Source: Tepidicaulis sp002389665
Lineage (GTDB): Bacteria; Pseudomonadota; Alphaproteobacteria; Parvibaculales; Parvibaculaceae
Assembly: GCF_965222285.1 (NCBI RefSeq)
Contig: NZ_OZ244942.1
Span: forward strand, 1,426,001-1,490,000
Direction of reading: 5' to 3'
DNA: 64,000 nt
Of the stretch, positions 34,634 to 44,054 are shown piece after piece. Position 1 is the stretch's first letter, and each line of letters opens with the position of its first letter. The notes below the pieces were generated by a model. The model was not told where the DNA came from and ran no database searches. It worked only from the letters and a program-made list of their open reading frames with translations. The translations under genes and the position numbers were made by a program.

Positions 34634-35368
34634 ATGCTGGATGCCAACCATAGCCAAGACAGCGCGCATGCCCCCGCGCCGCGCCATGTCGCCATCATCA
34701 TGGATGGCAATGGCAGATGGGCGGCGAAGCGGCATCTGCCGCGCAAGCTCGGTCATAAGGCAGGCGTGGAAGCGGTGCGTAAGATCGTGCGCGATGCCGG
34801 CGAACTTGGGGTGGAATATCTGACGCTTTACGGGTTTTCCTCGGAAAACTGGAAACGCCCGCCCGAAGAAGTCGGCGATCTGATGGAGCTCCTGCGCTAT
34901 TTCATCCGCAAGGACCTCGCCGAACTGCATCAGAACGGCGTCAATATCCGCATCATCGGCGACCGCGAAGGGCTCGAGCCCGACATCCTGAAAATGATCG
35001 ATGAGGCGCAGGAACTGACCGCCGGTAATTCCCGCCTGAAGCTGATCATCGCCTTTAATTATGGCGGCCAGAGCGAGATCACGAATGCCGTGCGCCGACT
35101 CGCCGAAAAAGCCAAACGCGGCGACCTCGACCCGGCGGACATCACGCCGGAGACGGTGGAAGCCCATCTCGATACGGCAGGCGTGCCGAGCCCCGATCTC
35201 GTTATCCGCACCAGCGGTGAGAAACGCCTGTCCAACTTCCTGATCTGGCAAAGCGCCTATGCCGAACTGGTCTTTACCGATGTGTTCTGGCCGGATTTCA
35301 GCCGGAAGGATCTGGAGGCCGCATTCCGGGAATATCAAAGCCGGGAGCGCCGATTTGGCGGACGATAA
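34634..35368 (+). CDS. uppS: Isoprenyl transferase (undecaprenyl pyrophosphate synthase)
   Basis: Cis-prenyltransferase that makes the C55 lipid carrier for peptidoglycan. 244 residues. The catalytic Asp24 is in HVAIIMDGNGRWAAKR, and YLTLYGFSSENWKRP, the FNYGGQ segment and LVIRTSGEKRLSNFLIWQSAYAE follow. The ATG at 34634 is chosen over a TTG one codon upstream. The last 14 bases overlap the cdsA start. A GCGGGG/CCCCGC hairpin lies in the gap after frr. Confidence 0.96.
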   Translation: MLDANHSQDSAHAPAPRHVAIIMDGNGRWAAKRHLPRKLGHKAGVEAVRKIVRDAGELGVEYLTLYGFSSENWKRPPEEVGDLMELLRYFIRKDLAELHQNGVNIRIIGDREGLEPDILKMIDEAQELTAGNSRLKLIIAFNYGGQSEITNAVRRLAEKAKRGDLDPADITPETVEAHLDTAGVPSPDLVIRTSGEKRLSNFLIWQSAYAELVFTDVFWPDFSRKDLEAAFREYQSRERRFGGR

Positions 35369-36194
35369 ACCAGGCCAATCCAGCGAGTTGACCCGCCGTG
35401 TGCTGTCCGCCGCGGTGCTTATTCCCGCCGTCCTGCTGCTGCTCTGGCTGGGCGGCTGGCCGTTTTTGGCTCTGCTGGCGCTTGCCGCCGTCATCCTTGC
35501 GCGGGAATGGGCCGGGCTCATGCGGGCGGGAAACGACATGGGTTTGATCGCCGGGCTCTCCCTTGCGGGGATCGGCGGCCTGGCTGTGCTCGGTGCGGCA
35601 GGCGGGCTGGCAGGATTGTTTACGCTGAGCGCGCTCGCCTTTCTTGCGGCCGCTATTCAGGCGGCACGGGCAAGACCGCTCACCCCCGTGCTTGTCGCCT
35701 ATCCCTATCTCCTCTTACCGCTTCTGGCGCTCGGCTGGCTGAGGGCCGCGCCCGATTACGGGCTGCTTCTCGTGCTCTGGCTGGTGCTGGCTGTCTGGGC
35801 GACGGATACCGGCGCTTATGCCGCCGGGCGCGGGATCGGCGGGCCGAAACTTGCGCCCCGCTTTTCGCCCAATAAAACCTGGGCGGGGCTCATGGGCGGC
35901 ATGGCGGGCGCCGCCTTGGCGGGGCTTGGCATGGGCGCCTATCTCGGCCAGGGGCATGTGCCGCTCATGCTTTTGAGCGCCGTCCTTGCCGCCATTGCCC
36001 AGGCGGGCGACATTACCGAATCAGCACTAAAACGGCGGGCGGGTGTAAAGGATTCCGGCACGTTGATCCCCGGCCATGGCGGGCTGCTCGACCGGGTGGA
36101 CGGGCTGATTTTTGCCTGCGCCGCGCTTGCTCTCCTTGCCATCCTGTTCCAGCTTCAAGGCATGCCCGTATCGAGGACGATTTTATGGCCTTAG
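35355..36194 (+). CDS. cdsA: Phosphatidate cytidylyltransferase
   Basis: Makes CDP-diacylglycerol, the branch-point of phospholipid synthesis. About 279 residues, multi-spanning inner-membrane protein. The family signature KDSGTLIPGHGGLLDRVDGL near the C-terminus is complete. No ATG fits: the best start is the TTG at 35355, with GGGAG eight bases upstream, overlapping uppS by 14 bases. A TTG at 35388 is an alternative. Upstream codons in the frame encode the wrong-frame image of uppS. The end overlaps dxr by ten bases. Confidence 0.88.
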   Translation: MADDKPGQSSELTRRVLSAAVLIPAVLLLLWLGGWPFLALLALAAVILAREWAGLMRAGNDMGLIAGLSLAGIGGLAVLGAAGGLAGLFTLSALAFLAAAIQAARARPLTPVLVAYPYLLLPLLALGWLRAAPDYGLLLVLWLVLAVWATDTGAYAAGRGIGGPKLAPRFSPNKTWAGLMGGMAGAALAGLGMGAYLGQGHVPLMLLSAVLAAIAQAGDITESALKRRAGVKDSGTLIPGHGGLLDRVDGLIFACAALALLAILFQLQGMPVSRTILWP

Positions 36195-37387
36195 AGGACG
36201 CCGCGCCCATAACTCAAGCCGCGCCGCGCCGCATTTCGGTGTTGGGTGCCACGGGCTCGGTCGGTTGCAGCACGCTCGATCTGATCGAGCGAGACCGGAC
36301 GGCCTACGAAATTGTCGCACTGACGGCCCATGCCAAGGTCGATGCGTTGATCGAGCAGGCGCTGCGCCTGCGCCCGGAAGTGGCCGTTATTGCCCGTGAG
36401 GACCTTTATGAGCCCTTGCGCGAAGGGCTTGCCGGCACCGGCATCGAAGCGGCGGCGGGCGAGGCGGCTTTGATCGAAGCAGCAAGCCGCCCGGCGGACT
36501 GGGTGATGGCGGCGATTGTCGGCGCAGCGGGGCTTCATCCGACGCTTGCAGCGGTCGAACAAGGCGCGCATGTGGCGCTCGCCAACAAAGAATGCCTCGT
36601 CTGCGCCGGGGATTTCTTTCTTCAGGCCGTGGCGCGCAGCGGCGCGACGCTTCTGCCGGTCGATAGCGAACATAACGCCATTTTCCAGGTGCTGGAGGCA
36701 GACGCACTCGACCGGGTGGACAAGATCGTGCTCACCGCCTCGGGCGGGCCTTTCCGCACCGCGAGCCTTGAGGAAATGCGCCGGGCAACGCCTGCCCAGG
36801 CTGTCGCTCATCCGCAATGGGATATGGGTGCGAAAATCTCCGTGGATTCGGCCACAATGATGAACAAAGGGCTGGAGCTGATCGAGGCGCACCACCTGTT
36901 CCCGGTGGGCGAAGCGCGGATCGATATTCTCGTCCATCCCCAATCCATCATCCATTCGATGGTGGCTTATGCGGACGGTTCGGTGCTGGCGCAGCTCGGC
37001 ACGCCCGATATGCGCATCCCCATTGCCAACACGCTTGCCTGGCCCGCCCGGATGCAGACACCGGCTGCCCGTCTCGACCTCGCACAAATTGGTAAACTCA
37101 CCTTCGAAGCCCCTGATTTAAAAAGATTTCCGGCGCTGACACTGGCCCGGAACGCCTTGCAAAGCGGCGGCGCCGCGCCTACTATCCTCAACGCTGCAAA
37201 CGAGGTCGCTGTGGCGGCGTTTTTGGCGGGAAAGCTGGGCTTTTTGGATATCGTTCAGCTCGTCGAGCGTCTCATGGACGAGCTTGCCGGGGGGATAGCG
37301 GCGCCGGATACACTGGAAGGTGTGATGGAAATCGACCGTTTCGTTAGGCAAAAAGCCGCGGAACGGGTGCAAAAATGCGCGGTCTGA
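36185..37387 (+). CDS. dxr: 1-deoxy-D-xylulose-5-phosphate reductoisomerase
   Basis: Second enzyme of the non-mevalonate isoprenoid pathway; converts DXP to MEP with NADPH. 400 residues. The nucleotide-binding GATGSVG lies at 21-27, the substrate and metal region is VALANKECLVCAG and PVDSEHNAIFQ, and the flexible loop contains HPQWDMGAKISVDSATMMNKG. The start overlaps the cdsA end. Feeding isoprenoid units to UppS explains the neighbourhood. Confidence 0.96.
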   Translation: MALEDAAPITQAAPRRISVLGATGSVGCSTLDLIERDRTAYEIVALTAHAKVDALIEQALRLRPEVAVIAREDLYEPLREGLAGTGIEAAAGEAALIEAASRPADWVMAAIVGAAGLHPTLAAVEQGAHVALANKECLVCAGDFFLQAVARSGATLLPVDSEHNAIFQVLEADALDRVDKIVLTASGGPFRTASLEEMRRATPAQAVAHPQWDMGAKISVDSATMMNKGLELIEAHHLFPVGEARIDILVHPQSIIHSMVAYADGSVLAQLGTPDMRIPIANTLAWPARMQTPAARLDLAQIGKLTFEAPDLKRFPALTLARNALQSGGAAPTILNAANEVAVAAFLAGKLGFLDIVQLVERLMDELAGGIAAPDTLEGVMEIDRFVRQKAAERVQKCAV

Positions 37388-37412
37388 CTTAGGCTAAGGC
37401 GCTTTTGCGGGA

Positions 37413-37471
37413 TTCGGCCGCCTGGCCGAAACAAGACAGTAATGTCCGGCCGTTATGAGTAAGGCCGGACA
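37413..37471 (+). repeat. Two tandem stem-loops between dxr and rseP
   Basis: TTCGGCC-GCCT-GGCCGAA (37413-37430) is a perfect 7-bp hairpin. TGTCCGGCC (37443-37451) and GGCCGGACA (37463-37471) form a perfect 9-bp stem with an 11-base loop. Neither has a T-tract. The second ends just before the rseP ribosome binding region (GGGAGG). They may be mRNA processing or stability elements, or protein-binding dyads. Confidence 0.45.
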
Positions 37472-37490
37472 AGGGAGGACCGGAGAGTAA

Positions 37491-38660
37491 ATGGAATTGC
37501 TGGCAAGCATCGGGGGGGCAAGCGGGTCCTTCCTGTCATATGTGGTCCCCTTTCTTTTCGTGCTCACGCTCGTGGTTTTCTTCCACGAGCTTGGACACTT
37601 CCTTGTCGGGCGCTGGTGCGGCGTGACCGTTGAAACCTTCTCCATCGGCTTCGGGCGCGAGCTTGTCGGTTGGACCGACAAGAAGGGCACGCGCTGGAAA
37701 ATCGGCTGGCTGCCCCTCGGCGGTTATGTGAAGTTTCTGGGCGATTCAAGCGCGGCAAGCACGCCGGACCGCGAGAGCATGAATAAGCTCGACGAGGCGG
37801 CCCGCGCCAACACGCTGCATGCCAAAACCGTGGGCCAGCGCGCCGCTGTGGTTGCCGCCGGTCCCTTTGCCAATTTCCTTCTTTCCATCGTGCTCTTTGC
37901 CGGCATCTTCATGATCGTCGGCCAGACGATCACGGCGGCCCGTGTCGATGAGGTCAAACCCGACAGCGCGGCGCTGGAAGCCGGGTTTCAGACCGGCGAT
38001 ATCATCCGCTCGATCGACGGCCAGAAGATCGAAGGTTTCAACGACATGCAGCGCATCGTGGCGATGAGCGCCGGTGTGCCGCTTTCCGTTACCGTTGAGC
38101 GGGACGGTGAGATGCTCACCCTGGCCGCGACGCCGCGCGCCACCGAGATCACCGACCGCTTCGGCAACGAACAGAAGATCGGCATTCTCGGCATTGGCCG
38201 GAACATCGAAAAAGACGAGGTCGAGCATGTGCGCTACGGCCCCGTGACCGCGCTTTGGAAAGGCGTGGAGGAAACCTGGTTTGTGGTTGCGCGCACGGGT
38301 GAATATCTCGGCGGCATGGTGATGGGCCAGCAGGACACGAGCCAGCTCGGCGGGCCGCTGCGCATTGCGCAGGTCTCGGGCCAGGTTGCGACGATCGGTT
38401 TCGATGCGCTGATCAATCTTGCGGCGATCTTGTCGGTAAGCATCGGCCTATTGAATTTGCTGCCCATTCCGATGCTGGATGGCGGGCATCTTCTTTTTTA
38501 CGCTGTTGAGGCCGTCCGCGGGCGGCCTTTGGGGGAACAGGCGCAGGAAATCGGCTTTCGCATCGGCCTTGCCTTTGTGATGATGCTGATGGTCTTTGCG
38601 ACCTGGAACGATCTCGTGAATCTGCGGGTCGTCGAATTTTTCAGCAATTTGCTAAGTTGA
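37491..38660 (+). CDS. rseP: Site-2 intramembrane zinc metalloprotease RseP
   Basis: Inner-membrane protease that cuts single-span proteins such as anti-sigma factors and leftover signal peptides. 389 residues. The zinc site HELGH is at 32-36, a single PDZ domain spans about residues 150-220 (TAARVDEVKPDSAALEAGFQTGD), and the second zinc motif is LLPIPMLDGGH. E. coli RseP has two PDZ domains; only one is evident here. It sits between dxr and bamA as in most proteobacteria. Confidence 0.95.
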   Translation: MELLASIGGASGSFLSYVVPFLFVLTLVVFFHELGHFLVGRWCGVTVETFSIGFGRELVGWTDKKGTRWKIGWLPLGGYVKFLGDSSAASTPDRESMNKLDEAARANTLHAKTVGQRAAVVAAGPFANFLLSIVLFAGIFMIVGQTITAARVDEVKPDSAALEAGFQTGDIIRSIDGQKIEGFNDMQRIVAMSAGVPLSVTVERDGEMLTLAATPRATEITDRFGNEQKIGILGIGRNIEKDEVEHVRYGPVTALWKGVEETWFVVARTGEYLGGMVMGQQDTSQLGGPLRIAQVSGQVATIGFDALINLAAILSVSIGLLNLLPIPMLDGGHLLFYAVEAVRGRPLGEQAQEIGFRIGLAFVMMLMVFATWNDLVNLRVVEFFSNLLS

Positions 38661-38682
38661 TCGAGGGGACGGGGAACTGCAT

Positions 38683-41004
38683 ATGAGAGTGTTGCGCCAG
38701 AAGGCTGCCCGTTGGGGCCGGGCCCTTTCTCTTGCGATTTGCGCATTCGTAGCCGTCGCCTATGCCGCTGCGCCGGCTTTTGCAGAACAGGTGATCGAGC
38801 GGATCCGTGTGGAAGGCAATCAGCGTATCGAGGCGAGCACGGTACGCTCTTACATGCCTTTCAAGGAGGGCAGCGAATATGACGTTGCCGCGGTCGACAG
38901 CTCGGTTAAGACGCTCTTTGCCACCGGCCTTTTCGCCGACGTGGTGATCCGCCGCGACGGCAATTCGCTCGTCGTGACGGTGACGGAAAACCCGATCATC
39001 AACCGTGTCGCCTTTGAAGGGAACAACGCGGTCAAGGACGAAGACCTCAACAACGAAGTCCAGCTCAAGCCGCGCACGATCTATACGCGCGCGAAAGTGC
39101 AGGGCGATGTGCAGCGCATTGTGGACCTGCTGCGCCGCTCGGGCCGTTTCTCCGCCCGGGTCGAGCCCAAGGTCATTCAGCTGCCGCAGAACCGTATCGA
39201 TCTCGTCTTTGAAATCGATGAAGGCCCGGTGACAGGGATCGGCGCCATCAACTTCATCGGCAACGAGGCGTTCTCGGACGGCAAGCTGCGCGAAGTGATT
39301 TCGACATCCGAATCCGCCTGGTGGAAATTCCTCTCGAGCTCGGACTCTTACGACCCCGACCGCCTGACTTTCGACCGGGAATTGCTACGCCGGCATTATC
39401 TCTCCGAAGGCTATGCCGACTTCCGCGTCATTTCGGCGGTTGCCGATCTTGCCCGCGATGGCTCTGAATTCTTCATCACCTTCACGGTGGAAGAGGGCGA
39501 GCAATATCAGTTCGGCCCGTCCACGGTGACGACCGAGCTTGAAAAGCTCGACCAGGAGCGTCTTGAGTCGCTGGTGCTCACGGAAGAAGGCGATACCTAT
39601 GACGCGGGGCTCATCGATGAAAGCGTCGATGCGCTGACCTTTGCCGCAGGCTCGGAAGGCTATGCCTTTGCCGAAGTGCGCCCGCGGGTGCGCCGTGACA
39701 AGGAAAATCTCATCGCCAATGTGGAATATGAGATTACCGAAGGCCCGCGCGTTTATGTGGAACGCATCAACATCAACGGCAACGTGCGCACGCTCGACAA
39801 GGTGGTGCGCCGCGAAATGCGCATGGCGGAGGGCGATGCCTTCAACCGCGTGCTGCTCGACAAGTCGGAAAAATCGATCCGCGCGCTCGGCTTCTTCTCC
39901 AGCGTCGATGTGGTGGAAGAGCCCGGCTCGGCGGAAGACAAGACCGTCATTAACGTCAATGTCGAGGAGCAATCGACCGGCGAGCTCTCGCTCGGTTTCG
40001 GCTTCTCTTCCGTTGATAATGCGGTTGCCGATATTGCGCTTTCCGAGCGCAACTTTATGGGCCGCGGCCAGTTCCTGCGGCTGCGTCTCTCGCTTTCGGG
40101 CACGCGTTCGTCCGTCGACTTGCGCTTCACAGAGCCTTACTTCCTCGACCGCAACCTTGTCGCCGGTATCGATATTTTCGGCACGGAGACGGACCTGCGC
40201 GATGAAGCCTCCTTCGACAGCCGTGTGACCGGTTTCGGTTTCCGCTTCGGTTTCCCGACCTCGGAAAACGGTTCCATCACCACGCGCTACGCGCTGCGCC
40301 GGGAAGAAATCCGCAACGTGCGTACGGTGAACATTGCCGGCATCAACGTGCCGCTGGTGGACCCGCGCTCCGACATCAAATCGCTGGTCGGCTATAACTA
40401 TTATCTCGACCGCCGGGACGACCCGGTGGAGCCGACGGCCGGTTGGGATTTCAATATCGACCAGGAATATGCCGGTGTCGGCGGTTCGGTCACTTATCTG
40501 CGCAACGAAATTCTGGCCCGTGCCTATATTCCCTTCTCCAAGGAATTCCTCGGCAGCTTGCGCTTCAATGGCGGCTATATCGACGGGCTTGGAGATGATG
40601 TGATCATTAATGACCGCTTCTTCATCGGCGGCTCTGAGTTTCGCGGCTTTGAACGCGCCGGCGTCGGCCCGCGCGATTTGGTGACAGGCGACTCGCTCGG
40701 CGCCCAGGCCTACGCCATCGGTACGGCGCAGCTGACCTTCCCGAACTTCCTGCCCGAGGCGCTCGATATCGACACCAGCCTCTTTACGGATGTCGGCACG
40801 GTCGGCCTTGTCGACCAGGAAGCGCTTTATCTTGCGCAAGGCCGCCGCCCGGAAGACGAGCTGGCTCTGCGTGCAACGGCAGGCCTCAGCGTTTACTGGC
40901 AGTCGCCGTTCGGCCCGGTCCGTATCGACCTCTCGCAGGTGCTGCAATCGGAATCCTATGACCGCGAAGAAGTCTTCCGCTTCAGCGCCGGTACGCGTTT
41001 TTAA
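38683..41004 (+). CDS. bamA: Outer membrane protein assembly factor BamA
   Basis: Omp85-family insertase that folds beta-barrels into the outer membrane. 773 residues. The signal peptide is cut after AFA at about residue 34. Five POTRA domains follow (residues about 35-435), and a 16-strand barrel carries the conserved loop-6 motif in FFIGGSEFRGFERAGVGPR. The last residue is phenylalanine (SAGTRF), the barrel-insertion signal. It lies 23 bases after rseP and 26 before the Skp gene. Confidence 0.97.
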   Translation: MRVLRQKAARWGRALSLAICAFVAVAYAAAPAFAEQVIERIRVEGNQRIEASTVRSYMPFKEGSEYDVAAVDSSVKTLFATGLFADVVIRRDGNSLVVTVTENPIINRVAFEGNNAVKDEDLNNEVQLKPRTIYTRAKVQGDVQRIVDLLRRSGRFSARVEPKVIQLPQNRIDLVFEIDEGPVTGIGAINFIGNEAFSDGKLREVISTSESAWWKFLSSSDSYDPDRLTFDRELLRRHYLSEGYADFRVISAVADLARDGSEFFITFTVEEGEQYQFGPSTVTTELEKLDQERLESLVLTEEGDTYDAGLIDESVDALTFAAGSEGYAFAEVRPRVRRDKENLIANVEYEITEGPRVYVERININGNVRTLDKVVRREMRMAEGDAFNRVLLDKSEKSIRALGFFSSVDVVEEPGSAEDKTVINVNVEEQSTGELSLGFGFSSVDNAVADIALSERNFMGRGQFLRLRLSLSGTRSSVDLRFTEPYFLDRNLVAGIDIFGTETDLRDEASFDSRVTGFGFRFGFPTSENGSITTRYALRREEIRNVRTVNIAGINVPLVDPRSDIKSLVGYNYYLDRRDDPVEPTAGWDFNIDQEYAGVGGSVTYLRNEILARAYIPFSKEFLGSLRFNGGYIDGLGDDVIINDRFFIGGSEFRGFERAGVGPRDLVTGDSLGAQAYAIGTAQLTFPNFLPEALDIDTSLFTDVGTVGLVDQEALYLAQGRRPEDELALRATAGLSVYWQSPFGPVRIDLSQVLQSESYDREEVFRFSAGTRF

Positions 41005-41029
41005 AAGTTAGGGTGGGGAGTTAAAGAGA

Positions 41030-41611
41030 ATGAAGAAGATCAATCGTCTGCTGGCATCGCTTGTTTTGGGTGCCGCCATGCTTGGCGCGTCCGTTCCGCA
41101 GGCGCTCGCCGCCAAAGAGCCGGCCGTTATTTTGATCGTCAATTTCCAGTCGCTGTTTACCGAGTCCAAAGTTGGTCAGGACGTGAATGCCCAGGTGCAG
41201 GCGCAGGCCAAGACGATCGAAGAAAACAGCTCCAAGCAGCTTGAAGGCTTTATCGCCGAGGCGCGCAAATTGGCGGAACAGAAAGAAGTGCTCGGCGTTG
41301 AAACTTATAAGGAACGCATCGCCGCGCTCCAGAAGCGCCAGCAGGAAGCACAGGCAGATGCCAATAAGAAACTGCAGGCTTTGCAGGTCGGTCAGGCCCG
41401 CGCGCAAGCTGAAATCGAAGCCGTGCTGAAGCCGATCTTCGCGGAAGTTATGAACCGTCATGGCGGCACGGTCATGCTCGACCAGTCCTCGGTGCTTGCA
41501 GGCGGTGTCGATCTGAATGTGACGGCCGAGATCATGCAGGTGTTGAACGAGCGTTTGCCGAAGCTGAAAGTGACGCCGGTCGATCCCGCAGAACTTCAAA
41601 AACAGCGCTAA
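41030..41611 (+). CDS. skp: OmpH/Skp family periplasmic chaperone
   Basis: Holds unfolded outer-membrane proteins on their way to BamA. 193 residues. The signal peptide ends near ALA at residue 27. The long polar helical arms (about residues 55-130, rich in Glu, Lys, Gln and Ala) give the tentacles of the trimer. It sits directly after bamA, as is usual. Sequence conservation in this family is low; the call rests on size, helical repeats and location. Confidence 0.92.
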   Translation: MKKINRLLASLVLGAAMLGASVPQALAAKEPAVILIVNFQSLFTESKVGQDVNAQVQAQAKTIEENSSKQLEGFIAEARKLAEQKEVLGVETYKERIAALQKRQQEAQADANKKLQALQVGQARAQAEIEAVLKPIFAEVMNRHGGTVMLDQSSVLAGGVDLNVTAEIMQVLNERLPKLKVTPVDPAELQKQR

Positions 41612-41642
41612 CGGCTAGGCCGCCGCGCGAACCGGAATTATC

Positions 41643-42677
41643 ATGGCGGATACACGTTTTTTCGACAGGTCTGGGCCGTTCACGCTGGCTGAGCTGGCGG
41701 CCCGGATCAAAGCCGATCTTGCCGATCCGGCGCATGGCGATAGACCTGTTTATGATGTGGCGCCGCTCGACCGGGCGGGCCCGGCGGATCTGACCTTTCT
41801 GGACAACCCGAAATATGTCGATGCTTTCCGTGAGACGAAAGCGGGCGCGGCGGTTCTCTCACCCAAGCATCGGGACAAGGCGCCGGACGGCATGGCGCTT
41901 TTACTCAGCGATGATCCCTACCGGGCCTACGCGCTGGCCGCGCAGGCCTTTTATCCGGGTAGCGGCGGCAGTGCGCATTTCGGTGAAAGCGAAATTCAAG
42001 GCACGGTACATGCCAGTGCTAAGCTCGGTGAGGGCGTGGTTGTTGAGCCGGGCGCCGTCATAGGCGAGCACGCGGAGATAGGCGCGGGCACTATTATCGG
42101 CGCCAATGCCGTTGTCAGCCGTGGCTGCACCATTGGGCGGCACAGTTATATCGGCCCCAATGCTACAGTCTCCCATGCGATGATCGGCGACAAGGTGATC
42201 ATCCATCCGGGTGTGCAGATCGGTCAGGACGGGTTCGGCTTTGCCATGGGCCTGCCGCATCATGAAAAAGTGCCGCAGCTCGGGCGCGTCATCATTCAGG
42301 ATAATGTGGAAATCGGCGCGAACTCCACCATCGACCGGGGCGCAGGCCCCGACACGGTGATCGGTGAGGGCACGAAGATTGATAATCTCGTGCAAATCGG
42401 GCACAACGTGTCGGTTGGCCGGGGATGCATCATCGTCTCCCAGACGGGGATCTCCGGCAGCACGGTTCTCGAGGATTTCGTGGTTTTGGCGGCGCGTGTC
42501 GGCGTGACGGGGCATTTGACCATCGGCATGGGCGCGCAGATTGCCGCCCGCAGCTCGGTGATCCACAATGTACCGGCAGGCGAACAATGGGGCGGGACGC
42601 CTGCCAAACCGGTCAGTCAGTGGCGCCGTGAAATCGTCGCCGTTCAGAAACTGGGCCGGCCGAAAAAGAAGAACTGA
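41643..42677 (+). CDS. lpxD: UDP-3-O-(3-hydroxyacyl)glucosamine N-acyltransferase
   Basis: Third step of lipid A synthesis: adds the N-linked hydroxyacyl chain. 344 residues. A uridine-binding N-terminal domain (TFLDNPKY motif) is followed by a left-handed beta-helix of hexapeptide repeats (about residues 105-300). The catalytic histidine is expected in the GFAMGLPHHEKVPQLG segment. The C-terminal helix ends in a Lys-rich tail (RPKKKN). Confidence 0.96.
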   Translation: MADTRFFDRSGPFTLAELAARIKADLADPAHGDRPVYDVAPLDRAGPADLTFLDNPKYVDAFRETKAGAAVLSPKHRDKAPDGMALLLSDDPYRAYALAAQAFYPGSGGSAHFGESEIQGTVHASAKLGEGVVVEPGAVIGEHAEIGAGTIIGANAVVSRGCTIGRHSYIGPNATVSHAMIGDKVIIHPGVQIGQDGFGFAMGLPHHEKVPQLGRVIIQDNVEIGANSTIDRGAGPDTVIGEGTKIDNLVQIGHNVSVGRGCIIVSQTGISGSTVLEDFVVLAARVGVTGHLTIGMGAQIAARSSVIHNVPAGEQWGGTPAKPVSQWRREIVAVQKLGRPKKKN

Positions 42678-42739
42678 GAGCGCAGCCGGGATGCGCTAGC
42701 GCGCAGCATAAACCCGGCTCTAGAAGTCGAGACGAGAGC

Positions 42740-43231
42740 ATGACTGACACATCCGATGCGGCAAATCCGGAAGCAACGCAAGAGCTGGAGACGGCCGATA
42801 TAAAGCGGATCATGGAGCTTTTGCCGCACCGCTACCCCATGTTGCTGATCGACCGGATCGTCGATATGAAGGGGTCGGAATCGGCCGTCGGCATCAAGAA
42901 CGTCACGATCAACGACAATTTCTTTCAGGGGCACTTCCCTGATTTTCCCGTCATGCCGGGTGTCTTGATCGTCGAAGCCATGGCGCAAACCGCCGGCGCG
43001 CTGGTCGTCAATGCCGCCAAATCGGGCTCCAAGCACAAGGTCGTCTATTTCATGACGATCGACAAGGCACGCTTCCGCAGGCCTGTGGTGCCGGGCGACC
43101 GGCTGGAAGTACATGTGCGCAAGATGCAAAATCGCGGCTCGGTCTGGAAATTCCACGGCGATGCCAAGGTAGACGGCAAAGTGGTTGCCGAGGCCGATTA
43201 CAGTGCCATGATCGTGGAACCGGAAGAGTAA
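42740..43231 (+). CDS. fabZ: 3-hydroxyacyl-[acyl-carrier-protein] dehydratase FabZ
   Basis: Removes water from 3-hydroxyacyl-ACP in fatty acid elongation, competing with LpxA and LpxD for substrate. 163 residues with a hot-dog fold. Catalytic His65 lies in GHFPDFPVMPG and Glu79 in VEAMAQTAGAL; LLPHRYPMLLIDRI is also typical. The N-terminal 20 residues are an acidic extension. A GC-rich stem (AGCCGGG 42684-42690 with CCCGGCT 42713-42719) lies in the 62-base gap before it. Two bases separate it from lpxA. Confidence 0.97.
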   Translation: MTDTSDAANPEATQELETADIKRIMELLPHRYPMLLIDRIVDMKGSESAVGIKNVTINDNFFQGHFPDFPVMPGVLIVEAMAQTAGALVVNAAKSGSKHKVVYFMTIDKARFRRPVVPGDRLEVHVRKMQNRGSVWKFHGDAKVDGKVVAEADYSAMIVEPEE

Positions 43232-43233
43232 TT

Positions 43234-44031
43234 ATGAGTGACATCCATCCCACAGCGATCGTCGACGAGAACGCGTCTGTCGGCGCCGATGTGAAGATCG
43301 GCCCTTACTGCGTCGTCGGTCGCAATGTCTCGCTCGGCGACGGGGTGGAACTGCTTTCTCACGTCGTGGTGGAAGGGCATACGAGCATCGGCCCGCGCAC
43401 GAAGATCTTTCCCTTCGCCGTGATCGGCCACCAGCCGCAGGATCTGAAATATAAAGGCGAGCCGAGCCGGCTTGAAATCGGATCCGATAATCTCATCCGC
43501 GAACACGTCACGATGAACCCCGGCACCGAAGGCGGCGGCATGGTGACCCGTGTCGGCAATCACAACGCCTTCCTCACAGGCGCGCATGTCGGCCATGATT
43601 GCATTATCGGCGATCATGTCGTCTTTTCGAATGCCGTGCTTCTGGCCGGTCACTGCCTGATCAGCGATTACGTCATCCTGGGCGGCGGCGTTGCCGTGCA
43701 TCAGTTCACCCGCATCGGCGCCCATGCCTTTGTGGGCGGGGCAAGCGCCATCGAGAACGATGTCATTCCTTATGGCATGGCGCTCGGCAACCGGGCGCAT
43801 CTCGCCGGTCTCAATGTCATCGGGCTTCGCCGGCGCGGCTTCTCGCGTGATGAAATTCATGCGCTGCGCGGGGCCTATAAAATGCTCTTTGCCGAGGAAA
43901 AGACCTTGCGCGAGCGTCTGGAACAAGTCGCTGAAACCTATAAGGATGTGAACGCGGTTCAGGAGATCGTCGCCTTCATCAAGGGTGACACGAACCGCTC
44001 CCTTTGCACACCGCGCCACGAGGCAGCCTGA
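43234..44031 (+). CDS. lpxA: Acyl-ACP--UDP-N-acetylglucosamine O-acyltransferase
   Basis: First step of lipid A synthesis. 265 residues. The whole N-terminal two thirds is a hexapeptide-repeat beta-helix. The catalytic histidine corresponds to His121 in GAHVGHDCIIG, and FPFAVIGHQPQDLKYKGE is the usual substrate loop. The C-terminal helical domain contains GLRRRGFSRDEIHALRGAYK. It follows fabZ by two bases and precedes lpxI by 23. Confidence 0.97.
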   Translation: MSDIHPTAIVDENASVGADVKIGPYCVVGRNVSLGDGVELLSHVVVEGHTSIGPRTKIFPFAVIGHQPQDLKYKGEPSRLEIGSDNLIREHVTMNPGTEGGGMVTRVGNHNAFLTGAHVGHDCIIGDHVVFSNAVLLAGHCLISDYVILGGGVAVHQFTRIGAHAFVGGASAIENDVIPYGMALGNRAHLAGLNVIGLRRRGFSRDEIHALRGAYKMLFAEEKTLRERLEQVAETYKDVNAVQEIVAFIKGDTNRSLCTPRHEAA

Positions 44032-44054
44032 GCGTTGCGCGCCGGAGGCGGCTG

